The notes beneath the pieces were generated by a model that was not told the origin of the DNA, did no database searches, and saw only the letters and a list, made by a program, of their open reading frames with translations. Below, in pieces: positions 12,593-24,255 of a stretch of 64,000 nucleotides of DNA. Position 1 is the first letter of the stretch. Every line of letters starts with the position of its first letter. Source of the DNA: Sternotherus odoratus (Eukaryota > Chordata > Testudines > Kinosternidae); contig JAVMKO010000004.1 of assembly GCA_032164245.1 (NCBI GenBank), positions 35,875,626-35,939,625 of the forward strand. Reading direction: 5' to 3'. Position numbers and translations under genes: made by a program.

Positions 12593-14007
12593 AATTTTAA
12601 AAAATGCAAAAAATCTTTTAGAAATCAGTAAGACTATTTGCATTAGTAAGGACTGCCCGGTAACTATGGATTCTCAGCCTTAAGTCCCAATAGTGTAGTA
12701 CCATATCAGTGCAATATGCATGTACAGCTACAGTAGATTTTTAGCTCTCTTTAGAGAGTGATTTCAGCTAAGAAGGTGAAGTACTTGGTGATGACTTTAT
12801 TTGGCTATAGAACTCTAATAATTGTCTCGAAACTAAACTGAAACTGCAACCCCTCCCACCTGCCAGGATTACATCCTCCCAAACAAGAGGGTTTAAGTCA
12901 TTTTTCCCAAGCTTGTGTGGAAGGCTTGGGCACATATTTATTACTATTTATAATGCTAGAGAAGGTGCATATGCATGAGGAAGAGACTCATTAACTCGAT
13001 GGCAAATCTCCCTTTCAAACTACCTATTCTGTAAAAGGTTCAAAAAGGTTATGTAACTCCCAGTTTAGCCACTGCTTTGAAAATGTTAAAATGGGCTTGT
13101 TTGGTTAGTAAAGCAGACATAATTCCTACTAATGGTGTCAAATACACTTTATATTGGACACTTTTGTGAAGAAAAAAATCTTATGTGCAGATCTTAGGGA
13201 CTTGCAGTTTCTCAAATGAGTGCATGGACCATTAGCATCCATTCAACTGGACAGGCTTTGATCGTCTTTTAAAAGGAGCTAAAAAGAAAGCAGGCAAAGG
13301 GAGAAAGAAAGAAAGAAGAAAGAGAAAAATGTGCCAACAATTCAAATGGTCCTAATTATTATGCTATATATAACAAGCTAATTGAATTTGATTCCTTACC
13401 AGCAGAATTATCATTTTCTTTCATTTTGTGTTTTATTAATTATCTTGTAGATCTGTGTATAACTATTGATTAGGTCTGAATTCCAAGCCTAATCAAAAAT
13501 AATTCTTTCAGTATGTAGCAGTTAATGGCATGTCAACATTTCAGTTCTAACTTTCCTACTTTCAGGAGCAATTATAATCTCTCTGTTAAAAAAAATCACT
13601 TCTGCATTCAGGCTGGCAGCACACAATTTGGGAATACATTTTATTAACAATTAAGTAAATCTGTTTAATAATTTGCAAATTAAGGGCTCAGCACTGATAA
13701 ATATGTTTGCCCAGCTATCAAAATGTTTTGAAATGAATTTAGTGAGTGTTAACTAAACTCAAACTGTGATCTTTTTCCTAGTGTGGACATGTAATGACTT
13801 TTACCTGGATTGAGCTGGTTGATTAATTATGGGCCTTATCATGTCTCTAAGATCAGGGGCCATCTGGAATGGAGTAGTGGCTGTCCACAGCCCCAGCCAC
13901 TGCTGTTTAGAATCCTAAATGCTTTAGCTGTCTTTAAAGCATTCATCCACTAGACAGTAATCAATGTGCCCTACTAGGTAATGCCAGCCTTACCTTACAG
14001 CTACTAC
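12593..14007. other. Non-coding
   Basis: AT-rich. A purine-rich AAAG/GA tract lies at about 13301-13330. No gene or bounded element recognised. Confidence 0.45.
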
Positions 14008-14010
14008 TAA

Positions 14011-14304
14011 GGGCTTGTCTTCACTACCCGCCAGATCGGCAGATAGCAATCGATCTGTTAGCGATCGATTTCTCGCATCTGGTGAAGACGTGAGAAATCG
14101 ATCACCTGCGGCGCCCCCGTCGACTCCAGAACTCCAGCTCGCCGAGAGGCACAAGCTGGAGTCAACAGGGGAGCGCACCGCCGATTTCCGCCACCGTGAG
14201 GACGGCAGGTAAGTCGGCTGGAGATACGCAGACTTCAGCTACATAGCTGAAGTTGCATATCTGCAGTCGATCCCTCCCCCCCCCCCCGTAGTGAAGACCA
14301 GCCC
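14011..14304. mobile_element. Harbinger-type MITE, copy 2 (best preserved)
   Basis: Element of 294 bp with inverted ends GGGCTTGTCTTCACTAC and GTAGTGAAGACCAGCCC, one mismatch in 17. It is flanked by perfect TAA duplications at 14008-14010 and 14305-14307, diagnostic of PIF/Harbinger. The interior has GATCGATTTCTCG and GAGAAATCGATC as an inverted pair, plus a poly-C run of about 13 at 14275-14287. No transposase. Three overlapping open frames here are by-products of the GC-rich sequence. Confidence 0.88.
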
Positions 14305-14307
14305 TAA

Positions 14308-15604
14308 GTGTCACACAAACTAACCATTTGTGACCAGTGGCCAGAAAGAGTTTAACAGCCTGCAAAATAAATAACCCTCAAAAGATATTTGGAGGGATAA
14401 TGTTTTTGGTTTTGTGTATTTACTGTACATAAATATGAGTAGGGTCAACAATGTAATCAACAGTCCTGTATATGCTGTATTCTGGTAGTTCAGAGATCAA
14501 AAGAACATCCTAGCATTTAAATGGATTGTAAACATGGGATATCTCGGTATTCATCTCTCTTTGAAATATACTGTGAATTGTGGAGGAAAAAGCAAATTGC
14601 CTTATATTAATTCTATAGCTAAATACCAATGATGGACCTCCTTCAAAGTCATCCTAATTACCTTTTGTTCTTGGAGGAACTCCCAACTTGTCAAAGAGGA
14701 CATGAAATTGTATACAAGATCCTGGGGTCCTGTTCTGTCATCTCAGATTGGCTTAAGCTTCATCGGAGGAAGTTTGAGTCACAAGACTGAGGTCCCAGTC
14801 GTGCTGGTTTGCCCTGAATATGATATTTGGACATTAATCTACAACCATGAACTATTTCTTGAAGAAATCTTTGCAACTACAAAGCTAGCCATCTCTGCTA
14901 TGAATCTGAATCTCAGTGAATTGAACTCATGTCTATATGTATATTGTTCTTTTAATCATACTCTTTCTCTCTTTTGTTTTTTTAATAAATTTCAGTTTAA
15001 TTAATAAGAATTGGCTGTAGTGTGTATTTGGGTAAGATCTGGAATATTCATTAACCTGGGAGTTAATGTGTCCAATCCCTTGGGATTGGTAGAACCTTTT
15101 CTATGATCAAATAAGATTTTCAGAAATCATCATATTTGACTTAGGTGCCTGGATGGAGGCCTGAGACTGGATCACTTTAAGGGAACTGTGTTGTTTGGAC
15201 TTCTGAGTAACCAGTAAGGTAAAAAAGAAGCTGTTTTATGTTGGATATTCCAATGTCCATATTTACCAAACCATCAGATTTTTTGGGCTAATTTCTTGTA
15301 GGCATCACAGCAGAAATGGGTCTAAAGGTATGATTTGACTGAGGAAGTGTAGGAACCTAATGGATTAGCTCAAGGAGGATCTGGTATTAGATCTAGCAGA
15401 GTACACATTCGTTCAAAGAGGGGTGGCATGGAAACATGGTTACTGTGGTCACAGTAGTGACATTTTAAAAAATTGAAACGTCTTACTGAACAGATCTGCC
15501 CCCAATGATGATATATTTTATATCTGCTTACCTTAAAGACTTGCATACTATTTCCTCCTGTAACACTGCAGAGCTATAGGCAATTGAGTAGGATTCTCTT
15601 CTGA
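14308..15604. other. Non-coding
   Basis: No gene recognised. A 100-codon frame at 14702-15004 lacks splice or start context and family similarity. Confidence 0.4.
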
Positions 15605-15740
15605 GATTTGTTAGTGTAATTTATTTATTGTATGACAGTAGCTCCTAAATGCTCAGATTAGGGATTGTGCTAGATGCTGCACAAATACACATGATGAAAA
15701 GATGGTCCTTCCCCAAAGAGTTTAATACTCCAGCATAAGA
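15605..15740 (-). repeat. CR1/L3-like retroposon 3' end
   Basis: Reads TTATTTATTGTATGACAGTAGC, then TTGTGCTAGATGCTGCACAAA, then CCTTCCCCAAAGAGTTTA. This is the reverse orientation of the CR1/L3-like tail seen at 12526. 5' truncated. Confidence 0.5.
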
Positions 15741-15894
15741 AAAGGTTTCTTATGCATCATGCATGAGCACATCATTACTAGGATTATGTTAACTAAGTTA
15801 TAATCACAGCTCTTTATTACTCATGAAGATGCATTATCTAAACTGAACAGGATGATTTTGCAGGCTGGCAGTTAGAAAAATCATGAATCTTATA

Positions 15895-15970
15895 TCAGAA
15901 TCATAGCTGGTGTAACTCCATTGGCTTCAATGATGCTGTGCTGATTTACACCATATGGAGATTTGGTCCT
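15895..15970. repeat. Short palindromic repeat
   Basis: TGGTGTAACTCCATTGGCTTC at the left and GTGCTGATTTACACC at the right fold together (GGTGTAA / TTTACACC). Confidence 0.5.
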
Positions 15971-16004
15971 ACCTGTTTTTCTTATAAACTGAGTGATTTG
16001 ATCT

Positions 16005-16552
16005 GGAAGGTGCTGGGAGACATTCAACATGGAATCCCAAGACACCATTGTGAAGGAACAGAGGGACTGCAGCTAGACACAGCAGAGGTTAAAGAACACC
16101 CCTGTGATCAGCTAGCCCCGCCCTGGCATGCCTGCAGCCTATGCCTGGCCTAGAGGGTGGAGAAAAGAAGGCAGCTAGGATCAGTTGGGTGCTGACTGGC
16201 GAAGAGGCAGGAGCTGTCTCTATGACTGCCTGAAGGCACAGACTTGTACCCTGCCTGCCAATACAGCCACTGGAGGCAAGAAAGTTTTCCCTGGCCAAGG
16301 GGAACCTACAGAGAAGCCCCAACTGTGGGGCAACTGGACTAGTGGGGCTTCGCCCCAAAATAAAAGGATAGGGAGCAGGCCAGGAAAACAAGCCCTGAAC
16401 AGATGGGAGAAAGATACATCTTCCCTGTTTAACGGTTGAACAACACAGGACCCTGGGCCAGGACCTGAGGGAGGAGTCGGAGTCGGTCTCCCTACAGTCC
16501 CCCTAACCAACCATCTAGCCACTAGGTTTGCCCAGCCACTAAGACCGCTGTC
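16005..16552. mobile_element. GC-rich block, possibly an LTR
   Basis: A GC-rich, sharply bounded stretch in AT-rich surroundings. It ends CGCTGTCACA near 16552, compatible with an LTR terminus, but I found no TG start or target duplication, so its class is uncertain. It contains AAATAAAAG near 16360, a possible polyadenylation signal on the plus strand. Overlapping open frames on both strands reflect base composition. Confidence 0.35.
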
Positions 16553-17152
16553 ACAACCATTTTTAAAGACCCACTTTTCAGAGCAGAACCACATTTTAAT
16601 ATTACTTAAATGTATATGTCTTTTTTGTATTCTCATCTAATCTTAATTTCCAAATGATGTTTAAGGAAAGTTGGCCTAATGAAAATCAGGCAAATATTTT
16701 GTGTCATATGTAATAGGTAACGTAAAGTACATATGCTTTAACTAAACCTCTAAAACTTGGGATAAAGAAAGGTTTTCATCTGGATTTAACATCCCAGTAA
16801 AACACACAGACCATCTAAAGTTGCCAGTCCTGTCGGTACTCTTTGTTACATTCTACACTGGTGTGGGTTTGTACAATAATTCTTCAGATGTAGCAGATGC
16901 AAGATTTTGGTTTTTTTTAGCTTTGATCTGAGTAGGGAAACTACTATAATGGCTGGAATGATATAAGAGAAAGATAGAACCAAAGCTAATTTCTGGAATG
17001 TTTCTTTTAAAGAGTCTCAATCTAATCTCTTTTTGGGTGCATTTGTTGGATGGCTGCAACTATAAAACATTAGCAAGTTAGGTTTCCTGAACACAAAAAC
17101 AAATAAAAATGTTTAAACTGGCAATTTCTAATGTCTAATATATGGTATGTGG
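16553..17152. other. Non-coding
   Basis: AT-rich, no recognised feature. Confidence 0.45.
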
Positions 17153-17234
17153 TATTTTTAAGATTCTAAAAAAGCTTCTGCTACTGTTCAAGAAAAGCAG
17201 TGAACAATTTTATACAACCAGATCTATCTTTTCT
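17153..17234 (+). repeat. 82-bp perfect inverted repeat, left arm
   Basis: Begins TATTTTTAAGATTC and ends CAGATCTATCTTTTCT. By direct reading it is the exact reverse complement of 19332-19413, with 82 of 82 positions matching. No target duplication is seen outside the arms, and the ends do not resemble transposon termini. Flanking bases diverge immediately on both sides. See the finding on a possible inversion. Confidence 0.95.
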
Positions 17235-17792
17235 GAAAATCAGGTATAAGAATCTGTTTCAGTATATTTATGTACATGAAGACAAACACAGTATACTAAC
17301 TTTCTATTCTACGCACTCTTAATCATTTGAAAGATACAAATAGGCAAAATTCAGTTACTATGGGATTGAAATGATCTGGTATTTCCAGTGTCCTACGATG
17401 CCTTGTAACAGCTAGTACTGGAAAGAAAAGACAGGACTAAAGAAGTGAGGGAGCCTCCAAAGGAGAAATTGGAGGAAACAGAGGACACTGGGATACCAAT
17501 ACATTTAATTCTCTACTGCAAAATGGTTCTCCACTGGTAGAATAAGTGTAGTTGGAGGGAGTATTAATAATGCTGGGGATATGGAGATGCAGCACTATTA
17601 CATTAAATTGTCTACATGCTTCTAAATTACATCATACGATTATAAATCCTGTCTCCATATTTTTCAGAAAGCCTATGTCAATGCCCAAAGAAAATGTTTT
17701 AACTATTTTGTTCCTAAAATTAATAGTATAGAGAGGGTAAATAAAAAATCCTATTTTTTCCTATTTTTCCATTAAACTGAAAGACAGTTTAA

Positions 17793-18030
17793 AGAAAGTA
17801 CACTGCAATTAGACACCAGCTCTCTTGGGCTTGTGGGGCTTGGGCAAAGGAGCTGTTTAACTGCAGTGTAGACTTTCGGGCTCAGGCTTCAGCCTGAGCT
17901 CTGGGACTCTTTCACCTCCCAGAATCCTGGTTCTAGCCCAAGCCTGAACATCTACACTACAATTAAACAGCCCCCTTAAACTGAGTCAGATGGCACAGGC
18001 CTGGTTTTAACTGCAGAACAGGCATACCCC
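17793..18030. mobile_element. Palindromic non-autonomous DNA transposon
   Basis: About 238 bp. The left GTACACTGCAATTAGACACC is complementary in plan to the right TTTTAACTGCAGAACAGGCA. Inside, CTGTTTAACTGCAGTGTAGAC pairs with CTACACTACAATTAAACAG, and the centre has GGCTCAGGCTTCAGCCTGAGC. The whole element can fold into a long hairpin. It is a copy of an abundant reptile repeat whose consensus starts with a GTCTACACTGCAATTAAAC-like end; the superfamily is not certain. No coding capacity. Confidence 0.6.
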
Positions 18031-18039
18031 TATTGGTGA

Positions 18040-18112
18040 ATGTCAGAGACAGGATACTGGACTAGGTGAACTGCTGTTCAGATCCATTATGGGAATTCCT
18101 ACATTCCTATTT
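18040..18112. repeat. Interspersed repeat fragment
   Basis: GACAGGATACTGGACTAGGT followed by a stretch ending TTATGGGAATTCCTACATTCC resembles a common reptile interspersed repeat recognised from memory. Only about 70 bp is present. Confidence 0.4.
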
Positions 18113-18124
18113 ATGATATTCACT

Positions 18125-18205
18125 TTGGCCCTGCATTGAGACTGGCTAGCATAGAATGCATTAACTTCAATGAGAATCTGCATAGCTGCAGGGGTCTGCA
18201 CTAGT
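18125..18205. repeat. Short palindromic repeat
   Basis: Core GCATTAACTTCAATGAGAATC inside arms CTGCATTGAGACTGGCTAGC and GCAGGGGTCTGCACTAG. Confidence 0.4.
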
Positions 18206-18904
18206 GAACTCCCATGCAAGCATGGGGCTTTAGCCAACATTTGTGAGATAATGATACACGCTTTTGAGAAACATTGGTTTAATGTAATAAAAACTATATA
18301 GTACATGGTAAAGAATGAATGCTGTGCTTTACACTAATCACCACATCCTTGGGATTTCCATGATGGAGAAAGCCTTAAAATGATTTTGTTTTTTCAATTT
18401 AGAATTTGGCCTGCAAGGCTTTTTTAAAAATATAATATAACAATACTGTAATGTGAAACCATTAACATTATAGATTGGAACAACTTACAAAGAGAACTAT
18501 TTGGCAACGTCAAAGAAAGTAATAGTGATTATTGTTATTTATTTATTTTTCCCTGTTTGAAATGCAGGTTTTCTTCTCTCCAAACTACAGGGCCTGCTAT
18601 TAAATCTTTTCTCATTCTTTTTGCATTCCTAGAATGTTAGTTTGAAGGAGATATGAGACAGGCACTGTTATACTTTGAACCATACAATAAAAGCCTCTGA
18701 CTGTATATATCACAGGCTGAAGATAGATAGCCTGTCTGTGTTCCATAATTCAAAAAACATTAACATAATGTGTGGATGAAGTCAGGAGAATATGTAAACC
18801 TACGGCCTGAAGTTTGGATACTTCTTCAGTTCTGACACCTCTGAATATTGCCCTGAGCACATGAGCCTCAAGCAAATTTCTAAACAGTAATATTTTACAT
18901 GAAT

Positions 18905-18965
18905 GCAGCTCCCTTCATCTTGAAGGATCTCAGAGTGCTTCACAAAATATATACACAGCCACCTC
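18905..18965. repeat. L2-like tail fragment
   Basis: CTTCATCTTGAAGGATCTC followed by AGAGTGCTTCACAAA resembles the conserved 3' region of L2/MIR-type elements. Short and diverged. Confidence 0.35.
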
Positions 18966-19331
18966 TGATGTGGAGGGAGGCAACCAGTAGGCAAGTTTCA
19001 CTCTGGCCAACCCCACTGCTTATGAAATGCTATGGGCTTTTAAATCCAGTTTCTGAAGAGTTTCAAAAGTCTCATTTGGAGGATCCATGGGCAGTAAGGT
19101 GTACAGTATTGACATTTATCTTTGAAGAATCCAAGTATTATTATAAGTATCCAGGTTATTCTGATGTCTTAAAATACTCAGTACTCTGAAGAGTGAATTC
19201 CATTGATTTCTTGTAAAACAATAACATACTCTCTACATGAAGGACAAGCAGAATTTTAAGACACTAGGATTGTACATCAGAAAGTTAAAGGTCTGAATCA
19301 CTGAATCAGCACAAGCTGATATCTGAGCCTA

Positions 19332-19413
19332 AGAAAAGATAGATCTGGTTGTATAAAATTGTTCACTGCTTTTCTTGAACAGTAGCAGAAGCTTTTTTAG
19401 AATCTTAAAAATA
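19332..19413 (-). repeat. 82-bp perfect inverted repeat, right arm
   Basis: Begins AGAAAAGATAGATC and ends CTTAAAAATA. Exact reverse complement of 17153-17234. The spacer is 2097 bp and contains ordinary old repeats, not a transposase gene. Confidence 0.95.
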
Positions 19414-21098
19414 AATAAGCAATAATAATAATTACCAGTAACAATAAAATAAAGTAGCCTGTTTTAGGTTTCTTTTTTACTTTTTAAGATTGTGAGGCAG
19501 GTGAATTCATTACTGGCAAGATTTGGCAGGAATAGTTTAAAAAAAAACCTCTTGTCCAAACAGCAAGATACCCGTCAGCAGCTGCTGCCTGTATTGCAGG
19601 TGAGTAGAGCCACCTGTCAACCTGGCTGCATGTAATCTACTGATTAAGGTTAATGGCTCATCAGCTCCAACAGAGATTATAAAGCAATTCAAGGCATGTA
19701 GAGGGAAGAGAAATAGAATGGCAGGGTTTTGGGAGAGGAATAATGAGGCAGGCTCCCCAGACACTTTTGCTGGGTTAGTTGAAGAAAGCCTTTTTCCTTT
19801 TGTGATTTGGGCAAAGGGATTACATCTTCATTTGTTCATATAAAATTTGTAATCAAACTACATTTCAATCATGATAGAATTGTATCTTAACTGTTCAGGT
19901 TCCCTTGCTTGGTTGCCAGTTGTCTAGGCAGACTTTCATTGAGGTTAAAATAGGACAGCTGATCAGGCATTACATTGCATCTTGAAAAACTGTTAGAACA
20001 GCAGTTCTAGACACTACTTACAGCTTTGCTTTTTCTACCAACTAGAACAAATCAGAGCATGCTGATTTTACAACTACTTCAACCTAGGGGACAAATTAAT
20101 GGGAGAAAAACTGTCAAACCAGCACACAATGGGGACAGGTTAATGGGTGCCTCTTCAGGCTATAAGCAAACTGCTTCAAACTACAGGCCTAGCTGGAGGT
20201 GCAAACTCCATGAATCCATTCCCTCTCTTTCATCTAGAGATAGCAGGATCATTCTTCCTCAGCTTAAATCAATCTAAAATACCTAAATGGTAAGTGGGCA
20301 GAGAGGACAGTTTTAAAAAGTATCTGTCTACATCTCTTCCTGTCCCATACATGGAGGGGTTGAGTCAGCCTAAAATAGAGAGCCCATGAGTGCTGAGACT
20401 ATTTAATTTCCCATAGAACTGAAGAGATCTGTTTATACACAGGGATGGATGAGCTTCTTAAATGAGCTTATTTCAGAATCTATCATTAAGTTCTAAAACC
20501 GTGAACAACAAAAGTATCTTTTTCTTTCATTAGGCACTGCAATGTATCATAATATGACTTTAAAGCTTCATGAAGAAAGGAAGGAGGGGATATGTTCATT
20601 AAGAAGGGTCTGACTTGGGAGCTATGCAAAGCCTTATTTGGAGTTGAGGTGTTTTTTTTAAAAGCACTAATCTTTGGAAAAATACAGTATGTAGTGTGTC
20701 TGTTGGTTAGAGCTAGAACAATAGAACAGAACATAGCATTGCATAATGACTGATGGAGCATTATTTCTGCCTGCTCCCCTCCCATTTATAATCTGCCAAA
20801 CTTTTGGAGGAAGGGGAATTAAAACAGGCCTTTTCAGTGGAACAACTTTTCTTTCCCAGGATCTGATGGCTGAGTTGGTCTGACACACCTAATCCCCTGT
20901 CATTTAAGCAGTCAGTTTAGGGGTTGGGGGCCTCCGCACTGTGCATGATTTATACAGTGACAAAGCACATCCAGAAGGCGTCACGGGGGACAGAAACAGT
21001 GAGGGTTAGTTGGAGAGTGCTGAAGTGTGTATTTGTAAGAGGTGTTCACATGATTATTTTAAAAGATTACAAGTGAAAGTTAAAAGACAAGGAGATTC
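19414..21098. other. Non-coding
   Basis: AT-rich, with AATAATA runs just beyond the inverted-repeat arm. No gene or bounded element recognised. Confidence 0.45.
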
Positions 21099-21101
21099 TT
21101 A

Positions 21102-21365
21102 GGGCTGGGTTACACTATGCGGGAAGGAGGGGAGTTAAAATACACCACTTCAGCTATACGAATAGTTGTATCTTAGGTTGAATTACCTGGCCGTGCCCAC
21201 AGCGTCGACCACAGCCACTCCCCTGCTGACTCTGTTTACTCTTTCTGTGGAGGTGGAGTACAGGAGTCAATCGGTGATCAACTTATCGTGTCTAGATGAG
21301 ACATGATAAATCGACCCCCAATACATTGAGCACTACCCGATCCGGCGGGTAGTGTAGCTCTACCC
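21102..21365. mobile_element. Harbinger-type MITE, copy 3
   Basis: About 264 bp with ends GGGCTGGGTTACACT and AGTGTAGCTCTACCC. Perfect TTA duplications flank it at 21099-21101 and 21366-21368. The interior has CTTATCGTGTCTAGATGAG next to ACATGATAAATCGACC, the family palindrome, and TCGACC motifs. Same family as copies 1, 2 and 5. Confidence 0.87.
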
Positions 21366-21539
21366 TTAGTGATAACAACCATTTGTAAAAGATTTGGCAC
21401 TGGTATTTAAGAGTGCATCAGGCATAAGAAAAATGACGTGTTTAGGTTTGAGCATTTGGGCTAGCTGCTTATTGGAAAGAAGGGTTCAGAGTAGTAGAAT
21501 ATCACTGATGCTCCTTTACTGTTGACAGAGGGACTCAAA

Positions 21540-21611
21540 GGGTACGGCTATGCTACCCGCTGGATTGGCAGGTAGGGCACGATGTATCGGGGATTGATTT
21601 ATCATGTCTCA
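21540..21611. mobile_element. Harbinger-type MITE, truncated copy 4
   Basis: Only one end survives: GGGTACGGCTATGCTACCCG, then GGCAGGTAG and GATTGATTTATCATGTCTC. Similarity stops near 21611. It lies 174 bp after copy 3 but reads from the opposite end of the element. Confidence 0.7.
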
Positions 21612-22557
21612 TATATGAAGATAGGAGGATCTGAGCAAGTCAGAGCTGCCTGTTAAGGCAAAGTTAATGTTGCAAAAGTCAAATCCCTCAAGAAAATCAA
21701 CCAAAATATAACCCCCTTGGCTATTTCATCAGTAGAGGAAGATGCTAAAGTACACGAACCACCCAAATTCCTCAGAAGAACAAAACTGCAGTGAATGGCT
21801 GGGTTATTGACTGAAAAAAGATAGTCCTACAATCTGTCAAATTCTGCTAATTGGAAATATTGCAGTTATGACACAGTGTCATTACATCTGTATTCAGAGT
21901 GGAGGGAAACATCTCAGGCCCATTGAGTTGGGACAGGAAATGGGTTTAGGCCACACTTTGTGGATTCGGAATGCATCTATTTAGTTTTTTCATCTGTTTT
22001 TTCCTTAAAATTTAAAACATGGAAATTCTATATGAAAACTGTTAAAGTGCTGGGAAAACTGGGATCTGAAATGCACAAAAGACTGATAATTCAGTGTTGG
22101 AGTCCCCTGACAACCCAACCTCTGCTCCGTGCCTGTCTACCAGGACAAGGATTTTCATTGCATGATTACAAGATTCTGATCAATTTATCATCCCATTCAG
22201 CAAATTTTCTTTGTCAGTATGTGTCCAGATGTGTAGAAGTAGGGAAAGAGCATAACAAATTAATAGATTTATGAGGGGAAATGAAATATTAATACTTGGG
22301 AATTACCTTATACCACAAGGTTGTTTGAAAAAAGGGAATTGAAAAGAAACTGAAGACTAATCCTGAAAATACTTAAGCACACCCTTAAAGCTCAGCACAT
22401 GCCTAAGAGCTTTGCTGATTCTTGGACAATGGGACTACTCTTGTTGTTAAAGTTAAGTACATGAATTTGAAGACTCAGAAACTTGCCGAGCCTCATACAC
22501 TGGAGGATCTTTCCATGTGAAAATTAAATGAGTTTCATGCAGCATTGTACATGCTAC
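21612..22557. other. Non-coding
   Basis: No gene recognised. A 104-codon frame at 21960-22274 has no splice context or motif. Confidence 0.4.
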
Positions 22558-22970
22558 AATTTAGTCATGGAATCCATGACTTCCAGCAACTCTGTGACTT
22601 CAGCCTGTGGTGGTAGGGAGATGCAAGGTCCCCTGATGTGTGTGGGGTCAGGGAGTTCTGGGGTACCCTCGCTGCCAGAGCTCCAAGCTGCTGCAGGTAT
22701 TGGGGCAACGGCCAGACTCCTAGCCATGGCAGGGTAATCCCAGAGCTCTCAGCTGCCATAGGCCCTTGCAGCTGCAGGTTGCAGGGGTGTTCACCCAGGG
22801 GATTTTGGGGGACCCCCAGAGCTCAATGTGACAGGGATGTGGAGACCCACAGATTCCCATTTTTTATATTTTTAGTAAAAGTCAAGGAATAGGTCAGGGC
22901 TTCCATGAATTTTTATTTTTTGCCCATGACCTGTCCCTGACTCTTACTAAAAATATCTGAGACAAAATCT
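22558..22970. mobile_element. Fold-back DNA element
   Basis: A GC-rich interior ends in a strong inverted pair: 22866-22896 (ATATTTTTAGTAAAAGTCAA...) and 22927-22956 (...GACTCTTACTAAAAATAT), with about 26 of 30 positions complementary and a 30-nt loop. The left end AATTTAGTCATGG and the right end GAGACAAAATCT are loosely complementary, suggesting a non-autonomous DNA transposon. I recognise TTTTTAGTAAAAGTCA repeats as common in turtle genomes. No target duplication was established. Confidence 0.55.
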
Positions 22971-24064
22971 TACCCTTATACATGCACCATTGTAGCAGTT
23001 TTATTCTGCCAGATGTATAAGAGTCTCATTTTGTAAATATATATGGGGTGCAGAAAGCAAATGAGCAATATCGGACTGTTACTCTGGTTTTTATTATTTA
23101 TTATGTCTAAAGTACCCAAGCTGTATTAGACACTTATCTTTATCTTTTAGTTTTCTGTTCTTTGCCCCAAGGAGCTTACAACATGATTTTAGATGTGACA
23201 CAACCAATGAGGGAAAGAGAGCAAAAAGGATAGTAAGACAAGTCCTACAATAATATTATGTGATTTAGCTAGGGCATCGGCACACATTTGTGTGTGTGTG
23301 TGTGTTTGTATAAACATTTAAAGAACATCAGTCTGTTTGTATATTGTATAGGTGTGAACTGGCTCACTTCAAGCAGATGACATGTTGGTAATGGGCTCTT
23401 AGGTGTTTTTTTTTTTTTAAATATAGATAATTTTGTTCATTCTTTTTTCTCAGCTTTCTCTTATTTCTTGGCCAGTGTTTACATCATCTGACTTTTTTTT
23501 CTTGTTTTAAAATATGTTTTAGTGTTTTACTACTTATTATGTTGCAGTGGCTTTTTTTTAAATATATCCTATGAATGTATGTGGTTTCACATGTTGGGGA
23601 ATTGAAATACTAATTAATTATATTTTTGTTGACGAGTTAACTGTTGTAGACAAATCACACATAACTTGACAGTATAGAAGTTAAGCCTCTATTCTTTGGG
23701 GAAATATAATTTTTTATTATAATTATTATTTGTCATGGGACCAGTTTTTTTTCTATCTAGGCATGCCTGATTGCTGGAGTTTACCCCCTTTAGAGAGGGT
23801 CCAAGGTGTATTGAAAAAAGGACTCAAGGATTAGACTGAGATATTACATGAATGGAGGAGCATTCTGCACTTCCTTAATAAAAAGTATACAGTCTACCTG
23901 GAATCAGTAATATTTTTCTCTAAATTATAACTCACATTTTAGGAAACTTTATAGCATATTATCATGCACCTTCTTAAACAAATATAGGCATTTCATGATA
24001 AAAAAAGAAGTGCAACAAAGTGACAGCAGAATCAATGGCTGGTTCCTTTTTTGAAGAAAACATA
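22971..24064. other. Non-coding, GT run and CR1-like tail
   Basis: A reverse-oriented CR1/L3-like tail lies at about 23080-23225 (TTTATTATTTATTATG, CTTTGCCCCAAGGAGCTTAC). A (GT)8 run is at about 23290-23305. T-rich DNA follows. Confidence 0.4.
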
Positions 24065-24140
24065 CGGGCTCAATTTTACTCCCTCACAAGGCAATAATAC
24101 ACTCCCCATTGATTTCAGTGGGAACTGAGTTGGATCCACC
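24065..24140. repeat. Short palindromic repeat
   Basis: Core CCCCATTGATTTCAGTGGGA, where CCCATTGA and TCAGTGGG nearly pair, between GGGCTCAATTTTAC and GAGTTGGATCCACC. Confidence 0.5.
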
Positions 24141-24255
24141 ATCATTTTGGTTCACATCACTAAAAGTTGAAGCATGTATTTTATTAGTCTGAATCAGAAA
24201 GTCTTGCTTTTTAATCTTCAGTCCTGCAATCAGATCCAGGGGAAGCATCACCACC

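Noticed and set aside
16185..16636. Opposed 84- to 138-codon frames near 16.2-16.6 kb as a possible gene
   Set aside because: Both strands are open because the block is GC-rich and LTR-like; no conserved domain seen.
17153..19413. The 82-bp inverted repeats as terminal repeats of a DNA transposon
   Set aside because: No target duplication, termini TATTTTTA unlike known superfamilies, and no transposase in the interior. Kept only as an alternative.
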